From RGIG3009 sp045541495 (lineage in GTDB: Bacteria; Bacillota; Clostridia; Oscillospirales; Acutalibacteraceae): a stretch of 19,464 nucleotides of DNA. The notes below the pieces were generated by a model. The model did not search any database, was not told the origin of the DNA, and worked only from the letters and a program-made list of their open reading frames with translations. Position 1 is the stretch's first letter, and every line of letters begins with the position of its first letter. This document shows positions 1-6,625 of the stretch, piece by piece. The stretch is taken from the NCBI GenBank assembly GCA_045541495.1, contig JAZQJE010000013.1, positions 1-19,464 on the forward strand, written 5' to 3'. A program made the translations under genes and the position numbers.

Positions 1-21
1 CTTCATATTATAATCTGTCCA

Positions 22-120
22 GCTCCCCTGACAAGGGGAGCCGCCGAAGCCGCAACCCGTTTACGGGTGGGCGATAACCTTTGCGTGGCTGGCAGGCCAA
101 TAAAAAGCGCACTTGTGCGC
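22..120. repeat. Cluster of short perfect hairpins in intergenic DNA
   Basis: Three perfect inverted repeats lie close together: 22-29/34-41 (GCTCCCCT, loop GACA), 55-60/63-68 (ACCCGT/ACGGGT) and 107-112/115-120 (GCGCAC/GTGCGC). No convincing coding frame covers them; the open frame across this stretch is rich in Arg and Pro and has no ribosome binding site. The first hairpin resembles the CCCCT/AGGGG palindromes I associate with dispersed repeats in clostridial genomes. That identity is an inference, because only one copy is visible here. Confidence 0.4.
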
Positions 121-153
121 AGCCAGTATCACATAGGACTATGCCCGAAAATG

Positions 154-177
154 AACCCCCCGCGTAGCGGGCGGGTT
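154..177 (-). terminator. Probable terminator of the acyltransferase-like gene
   Basis: Bases 159-163 and 167-171 (CCCGC/GCGGG) form a stem around a GTA loop. It extends outward through 156-158/173-175 and 154-155/176-177 with one bulged C at 172. Read on the minus strand it lies just after the stop codon at 185-187 and is followed by TTCATTTTC. This fits a Rho-independent terminator with a modest U tract. Confidence 0.55.
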
Positions 178-184
178 TGCACTA

Positions 185-1069
185 TTAGATCCAGGTATCC
201 GTCGGGAACTCGGTGGGGGAAATTTCCATCAGTTCCGGATGTTTTAACAGTCGACGGAAAGAACGGAAGGACTCGGCGTAATATTGGCCGTCGCAAATAC
301 GTTCGTCCAATACCATACGCAGTTTCACCATCTTCTTCACCGTAACAGTACCGTCGGAATTCACCACCGGCACCTGTTGTTTTCTGCCAAGGGCGATAAA
401 CGCGGAAGTGGTACCGAAATCGTAAATATGATGGTAGATGGAATCAATACCGATAGAGCCTACATCCGTGATCCAAAACGAGGTATGGAACGGGCTGATG
501 TTATTGATGAATTTATTAAACCAACCGCGGTGATCGGCAAAAATAATGAAGTTTACAAACGTGCGCACGATCCAAGCGGGACACCGATTTAAAATGCTCG
601 CGGCGATATCGGTGCTGTTTTCGCCGTTTTCCCGCACTTCTTTTTCGATGGTTTCGTTCATTCTGCGATAGACATCAAAGATGGTATCGGTATTTTCGAA
701 ATACGGTTTGATGCACATTTCTTCGGCGTTTTGGTTCAATGCTTTTTTGACGGTCATCGATGCGCACAAATGATTGCGTGCATAGATCTTTCCGTTCATC
801 ACAAAACGATTAAGACGGGGACGGAGAACGAACATCCGCACCGCGGCCGCCACGATAACATGGTACAGGGAAAACATGGGCATGTCTTTTTCTTTCCGCA
901 TACGGCGCACATATTTTTCCAGTTCGCCGATCTCCACATATTCGTCAAAATACACCTGTGCATCGGAACGGTTTTTCATAAGATGCGGCATGACCGCAAA
1001 AACCGATTGTGTGTGCCGCAAGCGGCGACCATCTTTCCGATCGCCGATACGTCGCTTTTCCTTTGCCAT
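185..1069 (-). CDS. CAT/E2-fold acyltransferase-like protein (2-oxoacid dehydrogenase acyltransferase catalytic domain family)
   Basis: The protein has 294 residues. The start is ATG at 1069, preceded by AGGAGAAGGG; a longer open frame reaching 1171 has no such site. The sequence resembles the catalytic domain of dihydrolipoamide acyltransferases (E2) and chloramphenicol acetyltransferases, but there is no lipoyl or subunit-binding domain, so it is a stand-alone core. Near the C terminus is VLDERICDGQYY, which aligns with the family's DHRxxDG active-site motif. The catalytic His is replaced by Glu256, while Asp260 and Gly261 are kept. His is the general base in this fold, so the protein may be non-catalytic or use different chemistry. 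No E1, E3 or lipoate genes are nearby, which argues against a 2-oxoacid dehydrogenase complex. The fold assignment is fairly secure and the substrate unknown. Confidence 0.75.
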   Translation of the reverse strand: MAKEKRRIGDRKDGRRLRHTQSVFAVMPHLMKNRSDAQVYFDEYVEIGELEKYVRRMRKEKDMPMFSLYHVIVAAAVRMFVLRPRLNRFVMNGKIYARNHLCASMTVKKALNQNAEEMCIKPYFENTDTIFDVYRRMNETIEKEVRENGENSTDIAASILNRCPAWIVRTFVNFIIFADHRGWFNKFINNISPFHTSFWITDVGSIGIDSIYHHIYDFGTTSAFIALGRKQQVPVVNSDGTVTVKKMVKLRMVLDERICDGQYYAESFRSFRRLLKHPELMEISPTEFPTDTWI

Positions 1070-1183
1070 CTTTTTCACCCTTCTCCTCTTAAGATCGCTC
1101 TGTCTGTATACCGTATTCGGGAACGCACCGTTCCATGCCCCGCACTGGCACCCTACGGTAAAAATCGACAAAAAACCACATCC

Positions 1184-1212
1184 AGTATATCAAAAAACAG
1201 CGCTCCTGTCAA
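1184..1212 (-). promoter_or_regulatory. SigmaA-type promoter of the acyltransferase-like gene
   Basis: On the minus strand, TTGACA (1212-1207) and TATACT (1189-1184) are separated by exactly 17 bases, a near-consensus vegetative promoter. Transcription should begin around 1177, leaving a leader of about 108 nt before the ATG at 1069. The -35 box lies directly behind the terminator of the upstream microprotein genes, so the two units are transcribed separately. Confidence 0.75.
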
Positions 1213-1218
1213 GAAAGA

Positions 1219-1255
1219 GGAACGGCCCCTGAGTAACAAACTCAGGGGCCGTTCC
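1219..1255 (-). terminator. Strong terminator of the Cys-rich microprotein genes
   Basis: A perfect 16-bp stem (1219-1234 with 1240-1255) closes a 5-nt loop. On the minus strand it follows the stop at 1264-1266 and is trailed by TCTTTCTT. The stem is GC-rich and the U tract interrupted but adequate. It insulates the acyltransferase promoter immediately downstream. Confidence 0.8.
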
Positions 1256-1263
1256 GAAACATA

Positions 1264-1359
1264 TCAGCAGCAGTCGTTGTTATCGATCAACAATAAGATT
1301 GCAATGATAAACAGCGCCCATGTGCAGTCATTACCGCCAAATAAGTTTTTCAGACACAT
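1264..1359 (-). CDS. Small Cys-rich membrane microprotein (31 aa), second of a tandem pair
   Basis: This is a 31-residue frame starting at ATG 1359 behind GGAGGGAGGA, with its stop at 1264-1266. The peptide begins MCLKNLFGGNDCTW, has a hydrophobic stretch at about residues 14-25 (WALFIIAILLLI) and ends DNNDCC. Its first 24 residues match the neighbouring 48-residue protein at about 20 positions. That paralogy, the two separate ribosome binding sites and the shared terminator make a real gene very likely despite its size. It lacks the CG-repeat tail of its partner. It resembles tiny Cys-rich proteins in clostridial genomes sometimes labelled 'chorion class high-cysteine'; their function is unknown to me. 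It may be membrane-inserted or spore-associated, which is inference. Confidence 0.7.
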   Translation of the reverse strand: MCLKNLFGGNDCTWALFIIAILLLIDNNDCC

Positions 1360-1383
1360 ACGAGATCCTCCCTCCGTGTGATC

Positions 1384-1530
1384 TTAGCAGCCGCAGCCAC
1401 AACCGCAACCACAGCCGTTGTTGGTGTAGTCGGTATCGTTGCAGTCGCAATCGTCATTCAATAACAGGATGACGATGATGAACAGTAACCAGGTGCAGTT
1501 GTTACCGCCAAACAGGTTTCTCAGACACAT
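1384..1530 (-). CDS. Small Cys-rich membrane microprotein (48 aa) with a Cys-Gly repeat tail
   Basis: This 48-residue frame starts at ATG 1530 behind a perfect AAAGGAGGT eight bases upstream. The peptide starts MCLRNLFGGNNCTW, continues into a hydrophobic helix (about residues 14-24), then an acidic Cys-containing linker (NDDCDCNDTD), and ends in five Cys alternating with Gly (residues 40-48). The total is nine Cys in 48 residues. The gene is first in transcription order and its downstream paralogue starts 24 bases after its stop, so they form a two-gene unit. The tail could bind metal or become disulfide cross-linked, as in some spore-coat or cortex microproteins. That is speculation, because I know of no characterised homologue. 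Confidence 0.75.
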   Translation of the reverse strand: MCLRNLFGGNNCTWLLFIIVILLLNDDCDCNDTDYTNNGCGCGCGCGC

Positions 1531-1585
1531 ATCGCATGACCTCCTTTCCGTTAAAAACACTCATAGAGAAGAGTGCTTTCATTCC

Positions 1586-1612
1586 ATACTATGTGGGGAT
1601 ACACGGTTGGTG
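1586..1612 (-). promoter_or_regulatory. Candidate mother-cell sigma (SigK/SigE-like) promoter for the microprotein pair
   Basis: On the minus strand, CATAGTAT (1593-1586) matches the CATAnnnT -10 pattern of sigmaK and loosely that of sigmaE. CACC (1612-1609), 15 bases upstream, could serve as a sigmaK-type -35. Transcription would start near 1578, giving a leader of about 48 nt before the ATG at 1530. Such short motifs occur by chance, so confidence is low. Confidence 0.3.
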
Positions 1613-1696
1613 ATAGAACTTTTAAAATCGATGAATTTTAAAGAAAACAGAAGAAAACATGAGATATTTTGAAAAAACAGAGAAAAAGAAAGCAAC

Positions 1697-1742
1697 TTTG
1701 ACCTTTTTTGACTTTGACTTTCATTGACTTTTCGATTACACT
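1697..1742 (+). promoter_or_regulatory. ctsR operon promoter with two overlapping CtsR operators
   Basis: The CtsR operator is a tandem heptad, TTTGACC-N3-TTTGACC when read this way. Operator 1 is TTTGACC (1697-1703), TTT, TTTGACT (1707-1713). Operator 2 is TTTGACT (1713-1719), TTC, ATTGACT (1723-1729), sharing base 1713 with the first. The best promoter is TTGACT (1714-1719), 17 bases, TACACT (1737-1742), so the -35 box lies inside operator 2. Transcription would begin near 1749, only about 15 nt before the ctsR ATG. This fits heat-inducible autorepression by CtsR. Confidence 0.85.
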
Positions 1743-1763
1743 GTGAACAAAGGATGTGAGGAA

Positions 1764-2222
1764 ATGCGTATAAGCGATGAAATTGCCGCCTATATTCTTC
1801 ATATTATGGAGAATGCACAGGATGGTTACGCCGAGCTTCAGCGCAATTTGTTGGCAGAAGAGTTTGGCTGTGTGCCCAGTCAGATCACCTATGTGTTGTC
1901 GTCGCGCTTTACGCCGGAACAAGGGTATTTAGTGGAAAGCCGCCGCGGCGGCGGAGGATATATTCGTATTCGTCGTGTGCAGGGTCAGCAAGGGCAAACT
2001 CCCGTTATGCACGTGGTCAACTCCATCGGTGACACCTTGGTTCCCACGGCGGCGGAAGCCATTTTGCAAAGTCTTGTATACGAGCAATTCATCAGTGCAT
2101 CGGCTGCCAAGGTGATGGCGGCGGCCTTGTCTGACCGTTGCTATCGGGAGATCCCCGCGGAATTGCGGGATCGTTTGCGCGCAACGTTGTTAAAAAATAT
2201 GCTTACCGCATACATTGCGTAA
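1764..2222 (+). CDS. ctsR: Transcriptional repressor CtsR
   Basis: CtsR is a winged helix-turn-helix dimer that represses clp and other protein quality-control genes and releases DNA on heat or when inactivated by McsA/McsB. The protein has 152 residues. The DNA-binding domain occupies about 1-70 and includes the glycine-rich wing tip RRGGGGYIRI (residues 60-69), the temperature-sensing and DNA-contacting element of the family. A helical C-terminal dimerisation and McsB-contact domain follows (about 85-152). ATG 1764 is preferred over GTG 1743, because the predicted transcript starts near 1749 and AAAGGA/GAGG precedes 1764. It is first in the four-gene operon, and two CtsR boxes overlap its own promoter. 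Confidence 0.95.
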   Translation: MRISDEIAAYILHIMENAQDGYAELQRNLLAEEFGCVPSQITYVLSSRFTPEQGYLVESRRGGGGYIRIRRVQGQQGQTPVMHVVNSIGDTLVPTAAEAILQSLVYEQFISASAAKVMAAALSDRCYREIPAELRDRLRATLLKNMLTAYIA

Positions 2223-2234
2223 GGAGGAACCGTT

Positions 2235-2735
2235 ATGTTGTGTGATCATTGCAAAAAACAAACTGCTACCACCCATGTCAAACAGACCGTCAACGGAAAG
2301 ACCACCGAAATGAATCTATGTTCCGATTGTGCGGTTGAGCAGGGGCTTTCGCCGTCTTTTTCCAATTTCGGTTTTGATTTCGGAGATTTTTGGGGTTCAT
2401 TGTTCGCTGAACCCGCCAAGCGTATGCGGGAAGACACCGTGCGCTGTCCCGATTGCGGACATAGTTTTCGCGAAATTGCCGAGATAGGCCGACCGGGTTG
2501 TCCTACTTGCTATGTAACGTTTTACGACCGTTTATTGCCGTCCATTCAACGGATCCACGGTAAAACCCAGCATACCGGCAAAATAGGCGAACAAGCCGAC
2601 GATACCGCCAAAACGGAACATGAATTGAAAATGTTACGGGAGCAACTGGAACAATGTGTGGCCAATCAAGAATTTGAACGGTGCGCGCAACTGCGCGACC
2701 GTATTCGTGAACTGGAAGGGGACGGTGAACAATAA
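2235..2735 (+). CDS. mcsA: McsA, zinc-binding activator of the arginine kinase McsB
   Basis: McsA is a small adaptor that binds and activates McsB and helps control CtsR and ClpC. The protein has 166 residues and carries four CxxC pairs: C3/C6, C29/C32, C71/C74 and C89/C92, enough for two zinc sites. A C-terminal UVR motif (about 134-161, including NQEFERCAQLRDRIRELE) is the ClpC/McsB-interaction element also found in UvrB and UvrC. An AAGGAGG site overlaps the ctsR stop, 13 nt before the ATG. The stop overlaps the mcsB start by one base (TAATG), implying coupled translation. Confidence 0.94.
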   Translation: MLCDHCKKQTATTHVKQTVNGKTTEMNLCSDCAVEQGLSPSFSNFGFDFGDFWGSLFAEPAKRMREDTVRCPDCGHSFREIAEIGRPGCPTCYVTFYDRLLPSIQRIHGKTQHTGKIGEQADDTAKTEHELKMLREQLEQCVANQEFERCAQLRDRIRELEGDGEQ

Positions 2736-3760
2736 TGACGAAACAATGGTATCAACACAGCGGCAGTGAAGGCGATGTGGTCATCAGCACCCGTATTCGG
2801 CTGGCGCGTAACGTCAAAAGTCTTCCGTTCCCCGGTTGTATGAGCAGCGAGCAAAAAGAAGACGTCGTTTCTCGTGTGTTTGCGGCGTTGCCTGAAGGAG
2901 AAGGGCAAGCGTTCACCCATATTCGCATGAATGCACTCACCGAATTACAAGCTCTGTCCATGGTAGAGCGCCACTTGATCAGTCCCGATTTTGCCCGTCG
3001 TCAAGAGGGAGAAGCCTTGTTGATTACGGCAGACGAGAGTGTCAACATCATGGTTAACGAAGAAGACCATCTGCGGATCCAAGTGCTGCGGATAGGGTTG
3101 GATCTGGATGGTGCCTACCGAGAGGCTGATTGTTGGGACAATTTTTTAGATACGCGGTTACACTTTGCGTTTGATGACCGCTTGGGATATTTAACCCAGT
3201 GTCCTTCCAATTTGGGGACGGGTATGCGGGCGTCTGTTATGTTGCATTTACCCGCTTTGCAGGAGCGGGGCATTGTTCAACAACTGGCGTCCACGGTGTC
3301 CAAATTGGGATTGACAATTCGCGGCATGTACGGCGAAGGCAGTAAATCCCAAGGTTCGATGTACCAGTTGTCCAATCAAGTGACACTGGGGATTACCGAA
3401 GAAGAAGCCATTGAGAATTTGAAGACCATCGCCGGACAGATCATCAAAGAAGAACGGCATTGGCGGGAAACCCTTGGGCAGACGCCTGCTGTACAGGATC
3501 GCATTTTCCGTTCGCTTGGTATTTTACAAAACGCGCGACTGTTGTCGGGTAAGGAGTTTATGTCCCTCATGTCCCATGTACGCATGGGTGTTTCGTTAAA
3601 GTTGATTGATAATACCGATCTGGACCGTATCGGCGCTTTATTGACCGATGTTCAACCCGCTACCTTAACCTTGAAGGCGGGTCGTTCGTTGGATGCTGTC
3701 GAGCGAGATTCTCGGCGCGCCGCGTTGGTGCGCGAACGGTTGAAAGGAGAAACGGGATGA
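2735..3760 (+). CDS. mcsB: McsB, protein-arginine kinase
   Basis: McsB phosphorylates arginine residues on misfolded proteins and on CtsR, marking them for ClpCP degradation. The protein has 341 residues, close to the usual size of about 350-360, and has the phosphagen-kinase fold. The ATP-binding STRIRLARN segment is near residue 18, the nucleotide/guanidino-binding NLGTGMRASVMLHLPAL around 155-170, and GMYGEGSKSQGSMYQLSNQ around 193-211. The C-terminal RDSRRA (324-329) matches the RDxxRA phosphoarginine-binding allosteric motif of Bacillus and Geobacillus McsB, so autoregulation by pArg is probably conserved. It overlaps mcsA by 1 nt and clpC by 4 nt (ATGA). Confidence 0.95.
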   Translation: MTKQWYQHSGSEGDVVISTRIRLARNVKSLPFPGCMSSEQKEDVVSRVFAALPEGEGQAFTHIRMNALTELQALSMVERHLISPDFARRQEGEALLITADESVNIMVNEEDHLRIQVLRIGLDLDGAYREADCWDNFLDTRLHFAFDDRLGYLTQCPSNLGTGMRASVMLHLPALQERGIVQQLASTVSKLGLTIRGMYGEGSKSQGSMYQLSNQVTLGITEEEAIENLKTIAGQIIKEERHWRETLGQTPAVQDRIFRSLGILQNARLLSGKEFMSLMSHVRMGVSLKLIDNTDLDRIGALLTDVQPATLTLKAGRSLDAVERDSRRAALVRERLKGETG

Positions 3761-6204
3761 TGTATCGTTTTAAAGGATTTACGGAAAAAGCCAATGCCGC
3801 CCTCAATTTAGCTATCGAATCCGCCCAGAAATTGGGCCATACCTATGTGGGGACCGAACACATCGTACTGGGTCTGTTACGAGAGGGGACGGGAGTGGCG
3901 GCCACCGTGTTAAATACCCACGGCATTATGGCAAACGACTATCAAGAAAAGATCATGGAAGGGGAATCCACGGGTCAACACACCCGCTTATCGCCCGAAG
4001 ATTTTACGCCACGCACCAAAAAAGCGGTGGAGATGGCCATCGCCGAAGCCGGATCCATGCAAAACGGCTATGTGGGTACCGAGCATATTTTGCTAGCTGT
4101 CTTGCGAGATGAAAGCAGCGTTGCCGTGCGCTTGTTGACTATGTTAGGCGCCCGTACCGGCGAATTGGCGGAAGACATTTTCAAATCCATCGGCTCTATG
4201 CCCGAAAAAAGCGGCGCGCCCACGGGCAACACCCCTGCCGGCAAAACAGGGAAGACTCCCGTACTGGATCAATTCGGCCGCGACTTAACGGTGATGGCGA
4301 AAGCAGGAAAATTGGATCCCGTTATCGGCCGCAGCGATGAGATCCAGCGGGTCACTCAGATTCTGTCCCGTCGCACCAAAAACAACCCCTGCTTGATTGG
4401 TGAACCCGGTGTGGGTAAGACTGCCATTGCCGAGGGATTGGCGCAACGTATTGTGGCGGAAGAAGTTCCCGAAACCCTAAAGGATAAGCGTGTGGTCACC
4501 CTGGATATGACGGGTATGGTGGCAGGCACCAAATACCGCGGCGATTTTGAAGAACGCATTAAAAACGCCCTTGGGGAAGTGGCGCGGGAAAAGAATATCA
4601 TCCTGTTTATTGACGAGATCCACACCATCATCGGTGCGGGAGCCGCCGAAGGTGCCGTAGATGCGGCCAATATCCTCAAGCCCTCACTGGCGCGTGGCGA
4701 GATTCAAGTGATCGGCGCCACCACGTTGGAAGAATACCGCAAACACATCGAAAAAGACGCGGCGTTGGAACGTCGTTTCCAACCCGTTACCATCGGTGAG
4801 CCCACCCCCGAAGATGCCGAATCTATTTTGAAAGGGTTACGGGACAAATATGAAGCCCACCATAAAGTGAAGATCACCGATACCGCGATCCGTTCTGCTG
4901 TGCAACTGTCCGTTCGGTATATTGCCGATCGGTATTTGCCCGACAAAGCCATTGACTTGATTGATGAAGCGGCCTCTCGTGTTCGTTTACGCGCCTTTAC
5001 CGCCCCCACGAGTATCAAAGAACTGGAAGCGGAATCCAAACGATTGGCGGAAGAGAAACGCTCCGCCGTCAACGAGCAGGATTTCGAGCGTGCCGCGCGG
5101 TTGCGGGATGAGGAAAAGAAGATCAACGAACAATTGGAAGAACAACGGGCGAAGTGGCAGGAGAAAAATGCAGGCGTTACCGGTGAAGTCACGGAAAACG
5201 ATATTGCGGAGATCATCTCCAGTTGGACAGGTGTCCCCGTTGCCCAATTGACCGAAGCGGAAAGCCAGCGCCTTTTGAACATGGAAACCATCCTTCATCA
5301 GCGAATCGTCGGCCAGGAAGAAGCGGTCACCGCTGTTTCCAAAGCCATTCGCCGCGGCCGGGTGGGATTGAAAGATCCACGCCGTCCCATCGGTTCGTTC
5401 ATCTTTTTAGGGCCTACGGGCGTCGGTAAGACCGAACTGTGCAAAGCATTGGCGGAAGCCATGTTCGGGGATGAAAACGCTATGATCCGTTTGGATATGT
5501 CCGAGTATATGGAAAAACACACGGTCTCTCGTTTAGTGGGCTCACCTCCCGGCTATGTGGGATACGACGAGGGCGGTCAACTGACCGAAAAGATTCGCCG
5601 TAAACCCTATTCCGTGGTCTTGTTCGATGAAATCGAAAAGGCCCATCCCGATGTGTTCAATATGTTGTTGCAAATTTTAGATGACGGTATGTTGACCGAT
5701 TCCCAAGGCCGTCGGGTGGACTTTAAAAACGCCGTTATCATCATGACTTCCAATGTGGGTGCACGGCTCATCACCGATAAACGCCAGTTTGGTTTTGGCA
5801 GCAGCGAAGCCGATGTGGGGGACGAAAACGACCGCCGTATTCGGGACAATGTGATGGGCGAACTGAAAAAGGCGTTCCGCCCCGAATTTCTCAACCGTGT
5901 CGACGATATCATCGTGTTTAAACAACTCACACAAACGGATATCGAGAACATCGCCCGCCGTATGTTGTCATCCCTCAACAAACGGGTCGAAGATCTGGAA
6001 ATGACATTGACGGTCACCGACGCGGCGGTGACGGAATTGGCCAAAGCGGGATTCGATCCCGTATACGGTGCTCGCCCGTTACGCCGTGCGATCCAATCCA
6101 AAGTGGAAGATCCGCTGGCGGAAAAATTGTTGGACGGTCAGTTCTGTTCAGGGGATACCATTACGGTGAATATTACTGACGGAGCCTTTGTGTTTTCCAA
6201 ATAA
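3757..6204 (+). CDS. clpC: ClpC, AAA+ unfoldase of the ClpCP protease
   Basis: The protein is an 815-residue class I Clp/Hsp100 ATPase. Domains in order are: a double Clp-N repeat (about 5-145), which in this family docks adaptors and phosphoarginine; AAA-1 with Walker A GEPGVGKT (215-222) and Walker B LFIDEIH (283-289); a short middle domain with a UVR-like motif NEQDFERAARLRDEEKK (from 439); AAA-2 with Walker A GPTGVGKT (552-559) and Walker B VVLFDEIEK (620-628); and a C-terminal D2-small domain. The short M-domain with the UVR motif separates ClpC from ClpB. AAAGGAG at 3743-3749 precedes ATG 3757; a second ATG at 3760 is also possible. No clpP is in the window, so it must be encoded elsewhere. 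Transcription should follow the CtsR-controlled promoter. Confidence 0.96.
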   Translation: MMYRFKGFTEKANAALNLAIESAQKLGHTYVGTEHIVLGLLREGTGVAATVLNTHGIMANDYQEKIMEGESTGQHTRLSPEDFTPRTKKAVEMAIAEAGSMQNGYVGTEHILLAVLRDESSVAVRLLTMLGARTGELAEDIFKSIGSMPEKSGAPTGNTPAGKTGKTPVLDQFGRDLTVMAKAGKLDPVIGRSDEIQRVTQILSRRTKNNPCLIGEPGVGKTAIAEGLAQRIVAEEVPETLKDKRVVTLDMTGMVAGTKYRGDFEERIKNALGEVAREKNIILFIDEIHTIIGAGAAEGAVDAANILKPSLARGEIQVIGATTLEEYRKHIEKDAALERRFQPVTIGEPTPEDAESILKGLRDKYEAHHKVKITDTAIRSAVQLSVRYIADRYLPDKAIDLIDEAASRVRLRAFTAPTSIKELEAESKRLAEEKRSAVNEQDFERAARLRDEEKKINEQLEEQRAKWQEKNAGVTGEVTENDIAEIISSWTGVPVAQLTEAESQRLLNMETILHQRIVGQEEAVTAVSKAIRRGRVGLKDPRRPIGSFIFLGPTGVGKTELCKALAEAMFGDENAMIRLDMSEYMEKHTVSRLVGSPPGYVGYDEGGQLTEKIRRKPYSVVLFDEIEKAHPDVFNMLLQILDDGMLTDSQGRRVDFKNAVIIMTSNVGARLITDKRQFGFGSSEADVGDENDRRIRDNVMGELKKAFRPEFLNRVDDIIVFKQLTQTDIENIARRMLSSLNKRVEDLEMTLTVTDAAVTELAKAGFDPVYGARPLRRAIQSKVEDPLAEKLLDGQFCSGDTITVNITDGAFVFSK

Positions 6205-6210
6205 AGTGCG

Positions 6211-6239
6211 TTGACAAATAGCAAAAAGTTGCGTAAAAT
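6211..6239 (+). promoter_or_regulatory. rnpB promoter
   Basis: TTGACA (6211-6216) and TAAAAT (6234-6239) are separated by exactly 17 bases. A purine start 7-8 bases on falls at 6246-6247, the first bases of the P1 helix of RNase P RNA. The -35 box lies only six bases after the clpC stop. No terminator separates them, so clpC transcripts can also run into rnpB. Confidence 0.85.
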
Positions 6240-6246
6240 ACAACAT

Positions 6247-6573
6247 GAGTGAGCCGGACAGTCGCGTGCGTACTGCGCATGAGGAAAGTCCGAGCATCAT
6301 AGGGCAGGATAACGGCTAACGGCCGCCGAGGGTGACCTTAGGGAAAGTGCAACAGAGATATACCGCCGCGATCTTCGCGGTAAGGGTGGAAAGGCGAGGT
6401 AAGAGCTCACCGGCACACAGGAGACTGTGTGGCCCTGTAAACCCTATCCGATGCAACGCCGACTGAAGCGATACATTGGCCCGATGTGCTTCGACGGGCG
6501 GCTAGAGCTGCTTGGCAACAAGCAGTCGAGATAGATGATTGTCCACGACAGAACTCGGCTTACAGGCTCACTC
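6247..6573 (+). ncRNA. rnpB: RNase P RNA (catalytic RNA that matures tRNA 5' ends)
   Basis: The RNA is recognised from the conserved core: GAGGAAAGTCCGAGC near the 5' end, AGGGAAAGTGCAACAGAGA in the middle, and GATGATTGTCCACGACAGAA followed by CTCGGCTTAC at the 3' end. The ends are set by helix P1, where GAGTGAGCC (6247-6255) pairs perfectly with GGCTCACTC (6565-6573). At about 327 nt it is somewhat short for a bacterial RNase P RNA. I did not fold it fully, so the A/B class is not assigned, although the general layout follows the E. coli-like order. It has its own promoter and terminator. Confidence 0.95.
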
Positions 6574-6584
6574 AACCATAAAAA

Positions 6585-6623
6585 AGAAAAGAGCGATACC
6601 GCAGCGCGGTATCGCTCTTTTCT
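6585..6623. terminator. Bidirectional terminator between rnpB and the convergent DUF4363 gene
   Basis: A perfect 18-bp stem (6585-6602 with 6606-6623) closes an AGC loop. The plus-strand side ends in CTCTTTTCTATTT and the minus-strand side in a run of T (complement of the A-run at 6579-6585). It follows rnpB on one strand and the stop of the DUF4363 gene (6626-6628) on the other, so it probably serves both. Confidence 0.9.
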
Positions 6624-6625
6624 AT

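Noticed and set aside
1551..1575. Small hairpin followed by TTTTT on the minus strand, a possible attenuator in the microprotein leader
   Set aside because: The stem is only five base pairs with an 8-nt loop, too weak to call a terminator. No leader peptide or alternative antiterminator structure was seen.
1621..1642. Palindrome TTTAAAAT-N6-ATTTTAAA between the microprotein genes and ctsR
   Set aside because: The arms are AT-only in an AT-rich stretch, so chance is likely. No known operator matches and the position does not fit either promoter well.
1743..1763. GTG start at 1743 extending CtsR by seven residues
   Set aside because: It lies upstream of the predicted transcription start (about 1749) and has no ribosome binding site. 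ATG 1764 gives the family-typical N terminus.
4704..5291. 195-codon minus-strand frame inside clpC
   Set aside because: It is Ser-rich, antisense to conserved ClpC domains and has no ribosome binding site or family resemblance.
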